A stretch of DNA of 64,000 bases from Tamarix chinensis (Eukaryota > Streptophyta > Magnoliopsida > Caryophyllales > Tamaricaceae), in assembly GCA_030549775.1 (NCBI GenBank), contig CM060180.1:90780672-90844671 (forward strand), written 5' to 3'. A program made the translations under genes and the position numbers. The notes beneath the pieces were generated by a model. The model saw only the letters and a list, made by a program, of their open reading frames with translations. It was not told the origin of the DNA and did not search any database. This document shows, in pieces, positions 10,964 through 22,960 of this stretch. Position 1 is the stretch's first letter, and every line of letters starts with the position of its first letter.

Positions 10964-13281
10964 AATATAAGAATTTAGAGAAAAATTATAAAATAGAGAT
11001 TTGAACCTATAAGGGCCTTCCCAAACCAATATAACGGGACCATTAGACCAAAGGTGCAACTCAACCTTTTATTCTGACATAAGATATCATATACATAACC
11101 ATTAGTTGGGGCCTTGATATTTTTGGAGCCTTAGGCCTATATCTACTCACCTAAGCCTAGGGTTAGCTATGGGAATACCTAGGATTTATAAGGTCACACA
11201 TTATCACATCTAGATGTAGCTACATATATCCAAAAGTCTGACATTCCTACTCCATAAAACTCTATGGAGGATGGTAAGTGATCACAAAACATGTATCTTT
11301 AAGAAAAATTTTAACCCATTTTACCACATCCATATCATTTGTTTTGTAATTCTCAAACAAAAACCTATATCTTATATTCCATAGTAAACACACAACACGA
11401 GCAATAGTAATTTTCCAAGCCACCTTAGTATAAACTTTATAGCTTTTCTTGTTTTACCTAAATGCATGAACAATACTTGCTAATGTATTCATGCCTCAAC
11501 AACTAGCTAATCAAGACCTCAAGTCCTCCCAAACATACTACCTATTTATAGTAAGGAACTTTGTGACTTGAGGATGTTACTTTCTCTACTCCCCCGGTCA
11601 CTTTAACATGCTCTCTATATTATATGTACAAGGTTAGACTCATTGAAAGCCTATGTAGATTATTTCAAAATGATTTTCTATAATTTTTAAATTATTCCTA
11701 TGTGCTTTATTTCACATTGACAGTTCAATTTTATATTTTAATGCTCCTAGAATGCACAAATTGGGAGATTCATCTTATTAAACACATGAGGAATGTGGTA
11801 AGATCTTATAAGTGTCACACACTGACTTTTCACTAAGCAACCTTCGTGTGACCTTTAACCTTTTCTGACTCCGTAAGATACTAATTTAGCCTTTACCTTT
11901 GAAGTCTACTAACACCTAAGATAAGAAACTTCACTTATCATTGAACCTTCACACTCACAAGGGAACATAAGAGAGTTTGTTAGAAATAAAAGAGAGCTTT
12001 ACCTAGAGAGAAACTCAAATAGATTACAACCCTTGCCTGTAGAAAATGAGACTCCTCTCTCTCTTTTATAATGTGATTCCTTAATTACAAAAAACAGGAA
12101 GAAATATTTTAAATTGGTCCAAAATTATCTTCTTGGTAATTATCCATTAGACCATAAAAAAGTGGTGCAGAACATTATTTTGTTAGGTGTATAAAATCTT
12201 ACTTCTAGAAGTACCCCCCCTTAACCCATATAGTGGAATTAGATAAGTATAGAAGCCTCTTACTTCTTTCACACATTTCTATAGTTATTTATTATTATCT
12301 AGAATATTCCAAAAAAAGTGCTCAAAGATGTCAATGAAAACTTACCCCATCCATTTAACATTCTATGCTATTTGACTGTCTGATCACCTAGTATCTCTTT
12401 AACCTCACAATTGAAGAATGTTTCATTTGTAGGACTTGCACACTTGCACTATAATACCTTCATCCTAAAATATTTTAAAATGTAGTTAAAATAGATTGAT
12501 ATAAAATAAAATGATTTTAGTTTTAAAAAAGGATTAAAATATAGGTAAAAATATGAGTTGTAGAAAACTAGTCCACTAGTTATGGCCTAAATTAGGCAAA
12601 TAATTCACCCTGAAACCCAATTAATCATCCTAAAACAAGTATTAATCTAGTTTTGAAAAATCAATAGAATAATTATACCAATCCATTGATATTTTGGAAC
12701 CATTTAATTGGTTATTCTGGATCGTTTAGGTGCTTTATGGTTTTGATTCATTTTTTCTTCAAATATTTGTGAAATCTTCTTATTATGATATCTTTGTGAT
12801 AATAAACATATTTTAGTATCATGGGATAATTTTCATATTAATAGGATTATTATTTAATTTTATTTAGATAAAAATACCATAAAAGCACTTTTGAGGTAAT
12901 TTTCTCACCTACCCTGTTTTCTTTCTCATCCTTTTTATTCACTGTCTTAAGCATGCATGTGCATACCTTTTTTGCAGCTTTTGATTTTTTCCTCTAGTTT
13001 ATTATGGCCAAATTTTCTTTTAATCTCCCTCACTCTCACCATTCCCATACCTTTTACATCTTATGCCTTAACTCAACCTCAAAGTCAACACTCCTCGTCC
13101 TTCTCTCCCATTTCCTTTTTTGTAGACTAGTAGGGATCTTAACCTCTCATTATAATTAATTTTACCCTATAAAATTCATAAATCTCCTTTGTATTCTTCT
13201 ATTTCATTTCTTATAATATTTATAAATGTGCTACCTTAGTTCCTTTGTCTTCTTAGCAACTGACTCCTTCTTGTACCCTCC

Positions 13282-13309
13282 TTTCTCTCTCTCTCTCTCT
13301 CTCTCTCCC
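13282..13309 (+). repeat. (CT)n microsatellite
   Basis: A run of CT units ends in a short C run. Confidence 0.9.
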
Positions 13310-15189
13310 CCCTTCATATTTATCCTCATTTTAACTCCTATTTGTTTACCTTAAACAAAGGAGGGTTATAGTAGGGAAATAGTTAAAGAGCTTTGGTTTT
13401 CCTCTTCTTGGCACTCTTGGGTTGAGGTTGAGGATTTACCTCTTTCATTTTATATTGATTTATGTTTGTTTGAATTTAATTTTTAAAGGTTTTTACTAAG
13501 TTGGTTCTCTTGATTTTACCTAGGAAATTGAGAAGGCTTGGAGGGTTTCCATTAAGTTAAGGTCTTCTTTATTAAAAGATTAATTTCTTTCAAGGATAAT
13601 TAAAATTACCTCAATATGTGGTTAGACAATCATATGTTAGTATTTTTTTGGACTATCTATTCATGTTCTATCTTTGATTTTGAATATACATGCTAGTATG
13701 AGGTTATAGGAGCATTATTTATGAGATATGCATGATCTTTTGGAGCATGACAACATATTTGACCATTTTCTTAGATTTTGATGGAATATGAGGAATGAAT
13801 GTTGATGAGATTATAAGTGTGATAAAAGTGTACACAGTGTGCAACATGATTTTCAATGAGTTTTTATGTTTAAAGGCATGCTAGAGATGCATCGATGATA
13901 TATAATGGGGTTAATCACATGAGTAATATGTTTTACCAAGGGAAACTAGTCATTTGATAAGAGAAAATTGGTCAACTAATATACCTGTCAACAAAATTTG
14001 GCTAATCATCATACTAGTTAAGTTAAAATTATATCTATTTACTCTTGGTTTATACCAATCAACTAGTTTACCAATTAACTAATTACCCCTAAACTAGTCA
14101 ACTATTTTGTTTATTTAGCTTGAGTTTTTTTCTTTGTTGTTTCCAAACAAGTTAGATGGTTTGTGAGGTTAGTCATTTGGTCCCCTAGGGTAATTTTGTA
14201 TATTATGGGTTCATTATGTGTTTCACCTTAGTTTTTAACCTCATTTTGTGAGTTCCACCTTGGATATTCACATTTATATTTATGTTTAGCCTTGAATAAT
14301 TTAATAAAAGGATTTGGTTAATGATTATGGAAATTTAGGCTGAGTATGCATAATTAGGTTTAGCTTATCATGGTGACTAAGTACCCTCTAACCTAGGAGT
14401 CTTAGTGTGGTGGGTTTTGAAGATGTTGGTACAACTCCCTTGGTACTAGTGATAGTTGTGGTGGGTGTTGTAGGCCCAAAATTGAGCACATGCCACTTAC
14501 TTGGGAGTCTAAGTGTGGCAAATGTTGAAGATCCTGATTCAATCCCCTTAACACTAATGTATAGTGGCGGTGGGAGTTGAAATCCTATGTTTGTCCCCAT
14601 TGAGATAATGTCAATTAATCTAAGACATAATTATTAGAGATTCCTTAGAAGACCTTTGGTGTTCTTATAGCTGTGGATTGGCTATTATTTTCTATCAAAG
14701 TGAATAGCATGTTCCCATGTAATATATGTTAAGTATGATTCATGTTATATATGTTAGCATACCTTCTATGTATTACCTAAATAAGCATGATCCCTTATGT
14801 ACATCAAGAGCCTTACCCTATATTACATAGATTTTTTTATCAGTACTTCATTGTACTACTACTACCTTATGTGGTCACTGTGATGACCCATCTTTCATTT
14901 TGAGGATTAGATGATGATTTATAGGGCTATAATTATCAACGAGAGTATGTTGAGGATGATGATGTGGGTCAATAGTCAGCTATGCTTAGGGAGTTATTTA
15001 CTTTTTTAGTTAAGAGTTAGGCTAATTGGGTTAGCTAGTTTTTACCCACTACATTAGGTTTATTTTTAGCTTTCAATTATTAAAACCCTTAGCCTTTTTT
15101 TTGTAATGTATATAATCTATATTATTGTCTCATATTATTTATCTTTTATATAATTTGTGTGTTTGGTTTTGTTTTGCATTACATCAAAT

Positions 15190-16100
15190 ATAAGGATTGG
15201 TCATCACCATCTACCAATATTTGAGGGTCAGGAGGACCTGAATGGTATAAGATGTTGGTTGAGGGACTTTGTGAAGGTTTTCATAGCTAGTAGTTTCCCA
15301 TAGGATAGGAAGGTTGACATGGGGGTGCTCTACCTAATAGGTTCTATTGATGGCTAGTGGGAGAGTCGATAGTTAGGATGGACTATTTGGGATTAGTGGT
15401 AGTTGTTTATGGAGTTGATCTAAGTCTCTTCTTCCTTACCCGCTTAAGGATGGTGAAGTATGACCAGTTCATGGCACTATTTTAGGGTACGTCTTTAGTG
15501 GAGGATTACTATCTTAGAGGTTAATGTAAATGAGATTATGAAAAGGTCCACAAGTTTCATCTAGAGCTCTGTTTGAGGCTTCAGAAGTTGTTAGCAGGAA
15601 ACCATACACTAAACTTGAAGGCGATGCATAATTATTTCATGGAGGCATCCTTGGTTATTCAAGCTCATAACTCCTAATTTGATGCCAAGTGGAGATTTTA
15701 GGGTAGTTAATGTCTTAGGGGATAAAAATAATTCTAGCCCGCATTTAGTTATTAGATAAGGCTTACACACTAGTATGGAGGACAACTTAGTCAGCCACGG
15801 ATAGAGAGGCATTCACATTGTAGAAGATGGAATAGGTATCATCCACGAGAGGGTTTTTTTAGGATAATAGGTCATATATCACATGTGTGGTAGCCTAGGG
15901 AACACGTAGTTTGAGTGCTACTCTATAAGGGTTAGTGTCTAGCAGAGGCAAACTTAGTCATATGGCTTAAATAACTAATAGTGGAGCCAACTAGATTACT
16001 TAGTAGAGGGATCCAAAGCCATAGACTTTTTATCTCAGTCCTGATTCAAGTACAGTGGTAGAACCACCAATAGATAATCACTTGAATGTTATAGGCTAGT
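15190..16100 (+). pseudogene. Degenerate gag of the Tekay-type element
   Basis: Short frames resemble Ty3 Gag: FEGQEDLNGIRCWLRDFVKV near 15221-15280, and a stretch near 15450-15530 reading KYDQFMALF then YYLRG, the usual position of the Gag core before the zinc knuckle. Stops and frame changes are frequent and no intact knuckle was seen. Confidence 0.5.
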
Positions 16101-16201
16101 TGGTGGTTAATAATCAATCAAACATTGTCATAGGTACATCCCATGTTTATTTTCTACCACCATGCATGTTTGTTTGATAATGATGTACTATACTTTTTTT
16201 T

Positions 16202-16486
16202 ATGCCAATCACTTTTGTAGCTAGAGTTGGAATGTCTACATCTTCTAATATAGAGACCTATGCTTTCATCTTTTTTAGGGATAAAATTATATGCAGTAGG
16301 GTATATAAGGATTTTTCCTTATTCATTAGCAATGTGGAGTTATTGATATACCTCATAGAGTTAGAGTTGCATGATTTTGATATGATCTTGGGGATAGGCA
16401 TATTGTTGAGGAATCGAGTAATGATAGATTGTGCACAAGAGTGCCAAGTTCTTAAGGGACCAAAGGGTGTTAGGGTCTTTCACTAG
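16202..16486 (+). pseudogene. Ty3 protease remnant
   Basis: The frame contains VYKDFSLFISNVELLIYLIE and HDFDMILGIGILLRNRVMID, the C-terminal half of a Ty3 retropepsin domain (the ILG flap-to-end motif). The N-terminal catalytic DSGA region is not clear. It stops nine bases before the target duplication of the hAT-like insertion. Confidence 0.75.
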
Positions 16487-16974
16487 ATATGCAAGCTTAG
16501 GCTAGGGATGGAAATGGATCAGGTCTGGGTCGAGTCCAGCCATACCCTGACCCGGGCTCGTTTATATTACTTAGACCCAGACCCGACCCAGATCCATCGG
16601 GTCTCAAAAGTTTAGACCCAGACCCAGATCCACCGGGTCTAGCAGGTAAACGTGTCCTAAATGATTCCAACTATTTTTAAAAAAGATAATTAATAATCTA
16701 TGCTAATACAAATACATTAATTTTTTATATAGCTTGATATGTATTTTTTGTTTAAAAAAATCCTCCAAGTGAAAAAATAAATATATTAAAATAGTTACAT
16801 TAACTTTTCAAATGGTATTGTAATGCTTTTAGAATAAAATATTGTACATATTACTTATAAAGTAAATATACAAAAATAAAATTAAAAAAAATGAATAAGG
16901 AGCTCAAATAAGATTAAGATTAAAAAAAAACATAATACTAGTATGTATTTATATATATATGTGTGTGTATATAT

Positions 16975-17960
16975 ATATAAGAATCTTTGGAGTTGGGTTT
17001 TGTCTAAGATTTGGTCAGGAAACTTAGACGCAAACTCTATGGACCTTTTTATTGGGACAATAGTACCAGACTCGATATAATGTCCTAAGAAACGGATCCT
17101 AGTTTGGGCTAAGGAGATTTTGGGCTTAGACACAACTAACCCACTATGGTTGGCGACACTTAGGAATGTCCTAAGATTTCTAAAATGTTGATCCACACTG
17201 TTTGAGTATACTAAGACGTCATCTATGTATACTAGGAAGAAATTTGAATATGGATTAAAAATTTCAATCATAATCCTTTGAAATTTAGATGGAGAATTTT
17301 TTAAACCAAATGGCATGACATTCCATTCATATTGGCCAAAAGGGACAGTGAATGCAGTTTTGTATCTGTCTTTTGGATTAATTTGAATTTGTAAATCGAA
17401 TTTGCCTTTAACAAGTTTAGGTTTCTCATCCTAGGGATTTCTAAGAAGGAAAGTGTATTTTTTTGTTCCTTTTAATTTGAAAGAAATTCCTGTTAAACCT
17501 ACCATGTAAGGTGTAATCAGATTTATGAAAGACATGCCTAAGATAACAGATTGACTAATGTACGGTGTTATCAAATAGGTTGATTTTATTTGTAAGTTAT
17601 TACAAATTAAATCAGCCTCACATTTGTGTTTGATTTTGAGTCTAGAGCTGTTTGCTGTAGAAAATTTCTCATTTGATTTGGAAAGGTATTTTCTTGGTAT
17701 AATACCTTCTTTGATATAGTTTAAGTCAGCACCGATATCAAATAGTGCGACCGTATTTATTTGAAAACCATCTTCTAACCTAAGGGTTATACTGATGATA
17801 TATTTCCTAGAAGTAATTTATTTTAACACGTTAAGAAAATCTCCTGGGATCATTTCATTTGGAATTTGTTCATCTTCAGAATTTTCAGGTTCACTTGGTT
17901 TTGGAGACGAGTTTTGTAATTGTTTTGATAATAATATTTGAATTATTTGACCATCAGATT
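16975..17960 (-). pseudogene. Caulimovirid protease and partial reverse transcriptase
   Basis: The protease active-site region reads ALFDIGADLNYI at about 17720-17755, with Ile where Thr or Ser is usual. Frames continue to TPYISQSVILGMSFI. RT appears at about 17410 with DRYKTAFTVPFGQYEW, MPFGLKNSPSKFQRIM and LVYIDDVLVYS (YIDD active site), then RFLGHYIESGTI, and ends after QLQRFL where the sequence becomes a TA/TG microsatellite. The linker and N-terminal RT between protease and palm are much shorter than usual, so an internal deletion is likely. RNase H is missing. Confidence 0.83.
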
Positions 17961-17961
17961 C

Positions 17962-19708
17962 TTATTTTTGTTTTAAAGATTTTAATTCTTTTTTGACTTC
18001 GTTGATCTCATGTTGGAGTTCAGAAGTTGTTGGAATTAAATTCTTTGATTTTTGCCATTTGTTAAGAATCTTTGTTAGGTCATATGCATTTGTTGGTTTT
18101 TGCGGAATGTTTGACTTTGCTGGTTTTGGTGGTTCATCAGGTTCAATTGACTCCATTAGTTGTCCAAGATATTCTTTTTGTTTTAATGGGTCCGGAATTA
18201 AATGAACTGTATCTAAAACCATTTTTTGTTCTTTGGTTAAAACAGACATTTGATTTTCAATGGCCTCTTCTTCTGGGTCAGAAGAGTGATATGAAGAAGA
18301 AGATGATTCAGTTATGATTTCATCTAATTTTGGGTTTTTGTTTTCTTCCTCAGATGATACTAAGAGGCTTTGGATTTTTTCCCTAGTTTCTTCATCTAAG
18401 TCTAATTTACGAATTTGTTTGTTTAATTTGCAAAATTTTTTAGTGTGTCCAAGTTTTCCACACTTGTAGCATTTGAAGTTGTTGTTCCTATTCCCATTCC
18501 TATACCCTGGATTTTTTGAAGAAGAAACTGCAGGTTTCTTACCCTTGGGTTTTGATCTATGGTAATAGGGTATTTGTTTTTTATTTTGCGGAGCAGGCAA
18601 ATATTTTTGTTTTGATTTTTTGCGGTAACTAGGTTCACAATTCGTAGGACATTTTTGTTTGTTTGATGTTCCTAGAATATCGAATTGTTTGCAAAATGAT
18701 CCTAGTTCCCATTTTGTTTTATTCAGTTCCCACTTTAAATATTTTTGGAGTTTTAAATCTTGACAGATTTTTAAACCCTCTTTTTGAGTGAAACTAATTA
18801 ATTCACCATAAGTGAATTTGTTATATGGGATTTGATTGCCATGAGCTTCTTTTATTTTATTTCTAACCTTTTCACCTAATAATGGAGGTAATCCAAAATT
18901 TTTCTTTCCAGAATGGTTGGTTTGAATCTTCCCTAAGCATTACTCTAGTTAGAAAAGTGTTTTTGTACCATCAGAAATCACTCAGGTGTTTGCACCTAAG
19001 GTTTGAAAGAAGTTATACATTTTTGTCTTTGAGGTGTGATGGGTCACCTACAAAGTGCAGAGATATGGCAAGGATAAGAGATGCAACAACATCAGAAATT
19101 GGTTCACCATTGTCGAAGATGATTTCATAATTTTCATCTAGTTTAATGGCGTCTAAAATTCGAATTTGTTCTTCCGAAGTTAAGTGGAAGTCCCACCAAC
19201 CTTTAAGTTGTCCTGAGAACCTTTCTATAAGGAGTTCTGCTATGGCTATATCAGAAGTGTTGATTTGGGTTTTATATGCATTTGCGGCCACGGTCATTTG
19301 TTGTAACAAGTCTAAGATTTGATATTCAGACAGTCCATCTATGTTCCATTCGTATAAGGAATTCGCTTTATAGTTGGGCTGAACTAATTTGTCGGGCCTA
19401 ACTTCAAGGATGAGGTCAGGTGCGGTTTGTCTAGGTATTATGGTCCTAGATGACATTGGGTCACCTAAACGGGCTACTACAGGCTCTACAGGCTCTTGGG
19501 CTTCGTCTGACTCTGTTTGATCCGTTTGGTTTACCATGTTAATTTGGGTTGTTTGGTCAGGTGTATTAGGGACCTGATTTTGGCTAGATGAAGTCGAAGG
19601 AGCAACTAAATTTATCTTTTCTTTAATTGCTTGAATAAATTCATCTTTTTCAGTTTGAATTTCCTTTTGATTGGATTTTGATAATTCAAAAGGTTTAAAT
19701 ACTGACAT
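17962..19708 (-). pseudogene. Caulimovirid coat protein with CCHC finger, broken
   Basis: The N-terminal part (19708-19013) is acidic and Ser/Thr-rich, then has the conserved core YQILDLLQQMTVAANAYKTQ and AIAELLIERFSGQLKGWWDF. A frame change and stops at about 18900-19010 interrupt it. The C-terminal part (about 18880-17962) has a basic stretch, the zinc finger CYKCGGL-like CYKCGKLGHTKKFC at about 18440-18483, and an acidic tail. The finger would bind viral RNA. Length and domain order fit a caulimovirid coat protein. Confidence 0.85.
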
Positions 19709-20138
19709 TTTCTTTTGTTCTAGTTTTTGATTTTCAGAAATAGTTTGGATTGCAGGTAATATCGTCTTTTGAATTTTTTGTCCAGTTTTACCACTTGAGT
19801 GCCAATTGTGTTAAGATGAATGTTTGTATAATTTTTATGTAAAACAATATTTTTTGTGTTTTCTAATTCATCTTCTTTTGGCATCCTAAGTGGTTTTAAC
19901 TCTAGGGTGTTTTCCCTAGCAGTCATTTGAATGTTTTGTAGAGGCGGATGTTATGTTTCAACCGCTCCTCTTTTAGTTTTCCAGGTTTTGGTTTTGCTTC
20001 GAGTGGTTACTGGTTTATGTGAAAGCTAAGTTTGATAGTTCCATCATCGAATTGGGTTATTCGATTTAAATTTGTATTTGGTTTTGGAATTACAGGTTTT
20101 GATTTGTCTTCCTGGGGTGGTAAGGCTTTTTCTAAAGT

Positions 20139-20770
20139 CTAATCCTCAGGGAGTTCTACCTCCTTCCATTTGATTGTTTTTGGAACTAAAATATTTGATC
20201 TTGATTCATTAGTTTGTAAAACTAATGTCTCACCTTTTTGTTTTTGACTAACTACATTTGTTTTGAAAGCAGTTTTCGCTACCTTATAGTGAATCCTATA
20301 GATTACAGCTACAGGCACAGATCCTTCAAGCATTTCATAACCATGAGTTTTAATTTGCAAGGTTAAAGCATGCATAATATTTGGATCAGTAAGCGAAGGA
20401 GAAAAAATTGGAAAGCAGTTAAAAAATATAGGACTAGCACACATACTCGATTCTATAGTTCCTAACATGGAATCCGCAAAATTCTTCATCCTACCATCTC
20501 TAAGGATAGCTAAGATCGAAGTGTTTAGGCCTTCTCTAGTCAACGATTTGAATCCTACTTGGAATAATCCTAAGTGGATGTATTTGAATCCATTTCTCCT
20601 ATGATTTTTGATTGAATCTTTTGATAGGAGTTGTATAGTTTCGAAGGGTTTGCTAATTTGAATGTCACATTCCTCGGTTTTGATTACATAGTTTGTTTGA
20701 AGAATGTTCCAGTTTCATGTCCTATAGACCATTTCCTTTTGAAATTTAGAAAGTTTCCAATTATCTATGG
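20139..20770 (-). pseudogene. Caulimovirid movement protein, broken
   Basis: The readable part (20543 down to 20139) has GLNTSILAILRDGRM, DSMLGTIESSM, FNCFPIFSPSLTDPNIMHAL and TLQIKTHGYEMLEG followed by YRIHYKV, which matches the 30K-superfamily movement protein core of caulimovirids; this family forms tubules or binds nucleic acid for cell-to-cell movement. The N-terminal part between 20770 and 20544 is in other frames with stops. A lysine-rich linker with stops continues from 20138 to about 19726 before the coat protein. The gene is non-functional. Confidence 0.82.
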
Positions 20771-21019
20771 ATCCTTTAAATTTTATATATATATACATAC
20801 ACACACACACATATGTATATTAAATGGGTCTGGCGGATCAGGTCTGGGTCTAGAACTACTAGACCTAGACCCAGATCCTTTAAGGTATATATGGAATTAG
20901 ACCCGACCCAGACCAGTTGGGTCTAAAAATCACGGAACTAGACCCACTAAAAATAAGGCGGGTCTAGCGGGTCTGGGTCAGGTCCGAGAGCCATTGCCAT
21001 CCCTAGCCTAGGCCCTTAG

Positions 21020-22960
21020 TGAGGATCATATCCACCATAAAACTCAACATGCTTGTGAAAAAGGGTTGTTAGCTTTTCATGTGTAGTATTCAATACTTAG
21101 ATAAAGGTGAGTTGGTGATTAAGGGCATCCCAATGGTGCAAAGGTTTTCATACTTTTTTGCTAATGAGAATCTAGGTATGTTGCTAGTGCATGAGATTAA
21201 CTTAACGACCAACCATTTACCAAGGATAAATCTTGTCTCAAAGGAACTATATGGTATAGCACCAACTAAGATGGCAGAGTTGCACACTCATTTGGTGGAT
21301 TTGTTGAAGAAGAGCTACACTCAACTGAGTGTATCACCTTTGAGTAAAAATGGTAGTGAGTTGAGATTATGTATTAACTATTGGGTGTTGAATCAAGTGA
21401 CCATGAGGAATAAGTATCCTCTACCATGAATAAATAATCTATATAATAAGTTAAAAGGACCTACAGTCCTCTTATAGATCAACCTTAGATTAGGGTATCA
21501 ACAATTGAGGATTATCAATATGGATATTCTGAAAATGGCATCTCAGATGAGGTGTAGGTGTTATGATTAACTGTAATGTCTTTCAAACTCACTGATGTGA
21601 TGAAAATGTTCATGGAATCAACATTTGGATAAGTTCACTTTATATTTTTTATTTTTATTTTTATCAATGACATCCTTGTCTATTTTAAGACTCATGAGGA
21701 ACATTAATGAAATTTGAGGCAAATATTGTTGTTATTGAGGACACATGAGTTGTATGCTAAACTCTTGAAGTACTAGTTCTATCTTGGTGATGTATCTTTT
21801 TTAGGTTAAGCAACCTTGAGGGATGGAGTGCTGGTTAATCCTTTAAAGATTATAGTAATGCCTGAGTATTTAGTACCAACTAGTGTTAGAGAAGTTTGTA
21901 ACTTTTAAGGGTTTGAAGGATACTAAAAATGTTATGTATAAGACTTTTCTAGTATCAATTATCCTTTAACTACCTTGGTGAAGAAGAAAACACACTTTTA
22001 GTAGCACAATCGGTGCATAGAGACTTTCGAGGAGCTAAAGAGGATGTTAACTTTGGTTTGGACTCTTACATTGACATCTATTACTAAAGGATTTGAGGTT
22101 TATAATGACTTACCCAAACATGGTTTAGGGTTCATCTTGATCCAACATGAAAAGTGATTCTCAATGGTTGAAGGAGCATGAACATAACTATCTTGAGCTC
22201 AAGATACATTACTTACATGGATTTTCGTGTAATTTTTTCACTAACCCTAATATCCTCAATTATATATTCACTTAGCAAGAAAGGAAAATGAGAAACGGAG
22301 ATAGTTATGTTAGTTAAGGATTACCATTTAGAGTTAACCTACTATGAGGGTAAGACCAACATCATAACATATGGTCTTAGTAGGAAGACTTCACATTCAC
22401 TTGTTACTTTGGTGATTTCATATTGTATTTGGTAGGATCTTCAAGCGATGGGAATTGGGGTTGTTGGGTTCATAAATATTGACACAAGGATAAGTGCTCT
22501 CACAAGTTCACTAACCATTTTTGTTGAGATTCCAGTTAGTCAATCTAGTAATGTCAAGCTAGAGAGTATCAGATAGGCTATAGCTGAGGGTAGAGATATT
22601 GGGTTTTAGATTCACAAAGATGCCATCATCAGATTATAAGGTAGATTCCTCAGATTTGTATTGAGAAAAATAGAAATACTCTGGAGGAAACTCATCTTAC
22701 ACTTTATTGCATTTACCTTGGAGGGGATAAGGTGTATAAGGACCTAAAGTAGATTTATTGCTAGCCTCTCATGAAGTGGTTGGTAGCAAACTTTATTACT
22801 AGGTTCTTGATCTATTAGAAATTCAAGATCAAGCATAATTTACCTATAGGATTAGTCCAATATTTTGAGGTTCCTTGCTTGAATTTGGGTAACATTCCTT
22901 AGTGTAAGATTAGTAGATCTGAAGTGTGGAACAAATAGTCAATGTTTATAGGAATCACGT
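21020..22960 (+). pseudogene. Tekay-type RT, RNase H and integrase remnants
   Basis: The linker and RT start are readable at 21079-21429: GIPMVQRFSYFF, YGIAPTKMAELHTHLVDLLK, SVSPLSKNGSELRLCINYWV and NQVTMRNKYPLP. After this the frame is full of stops, with LGYQQLRI near 21490, an RNase H end with YYEGKTNIITYGLSRKT near 22330-22390, and an integrase N-terminus near 22720-22900. The YxDD active site is not preserved. The integrase is truncated near 22905. Confidence 0.78.

Larger units (their letters stand above)
9041..14880. other. AT-rich stretch without recognisable genes
   Basis: I see no coding sequence here. The stretch holds simple repeats (listed separately), diffuse AT-rich DNA, and near 13930-14115 a cluster of the ACTAGTTGA/TCAACTAGT-type motif also found at 23080-25460. 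A diverged duplication of about 107 bases lies at 14391-14473 and 14499-14583. The end of the stretch probably includes the 5' LTR or leader of the Ty3 element that follows. Confidence 0.6.
16975..20800 (-). other. Endogenous caulimovirid (pararetrovirus) fragment
   Basis: On the minus strand the order is movement protein, coat protein with zinc finger, protease, then RT, as in caulimovirids with one long polyprotein (the Petuvirus and Florendovirus type). The piece is truncated: RT stops in mid-domain and RNase H is absent. Each end abuts a TA/CA-rich microsatellite (16948-16980 and 20780-20821). Stops and frameshifts show it is an old, inactive insertion. Confidence 0.85.
16495..21013 (+). 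mobile_element. hAT-like TIR transposon carrying a caulimovirid fragment
   Basis: The element proper is 16503-21005 (4503 bases). It starts TAGGGATGGAAATGG and ends with the reverse complement of TAGGGATGGCAATGG, a TIR like those of plant hAT elements. It is flanked by an 8-base target duplication, GCTTAGGC at 16495-16502 and GCCTAGGC at 21006-21013 (7 of 8 identical), the length expected for hAT. Both subterminal zones (16530-16650 and 20825-20990) are packed with GGGTCTGGGTC-type repeats. No hAT transposase was found; the interior is almost all viral sequence on the minus strand. It interrupts the protease-to-RT linker of the Ty3 element. Confidence 0.82.
14880..22960 (+). mobile_element. 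Very degenerate Tekay-type Ty3/gypsy element, split by an insertion
   Basis: Gag-like and protease-like remnants at about 15190-16490 and RT, RNase H and integrase-start remnants at 21020-22960 form one element in the plus orientation, separated by the hAT-like insertion at 16503-21005. The protease ends with HDFDMILGIGILLRN, and the frame after the insertion starts with the KKGC-type linker and reaches RT. Stops occur every few tens of codons. The integrase is cut off near 22905. The LTRs could not be defined. Confidence 0.75.
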
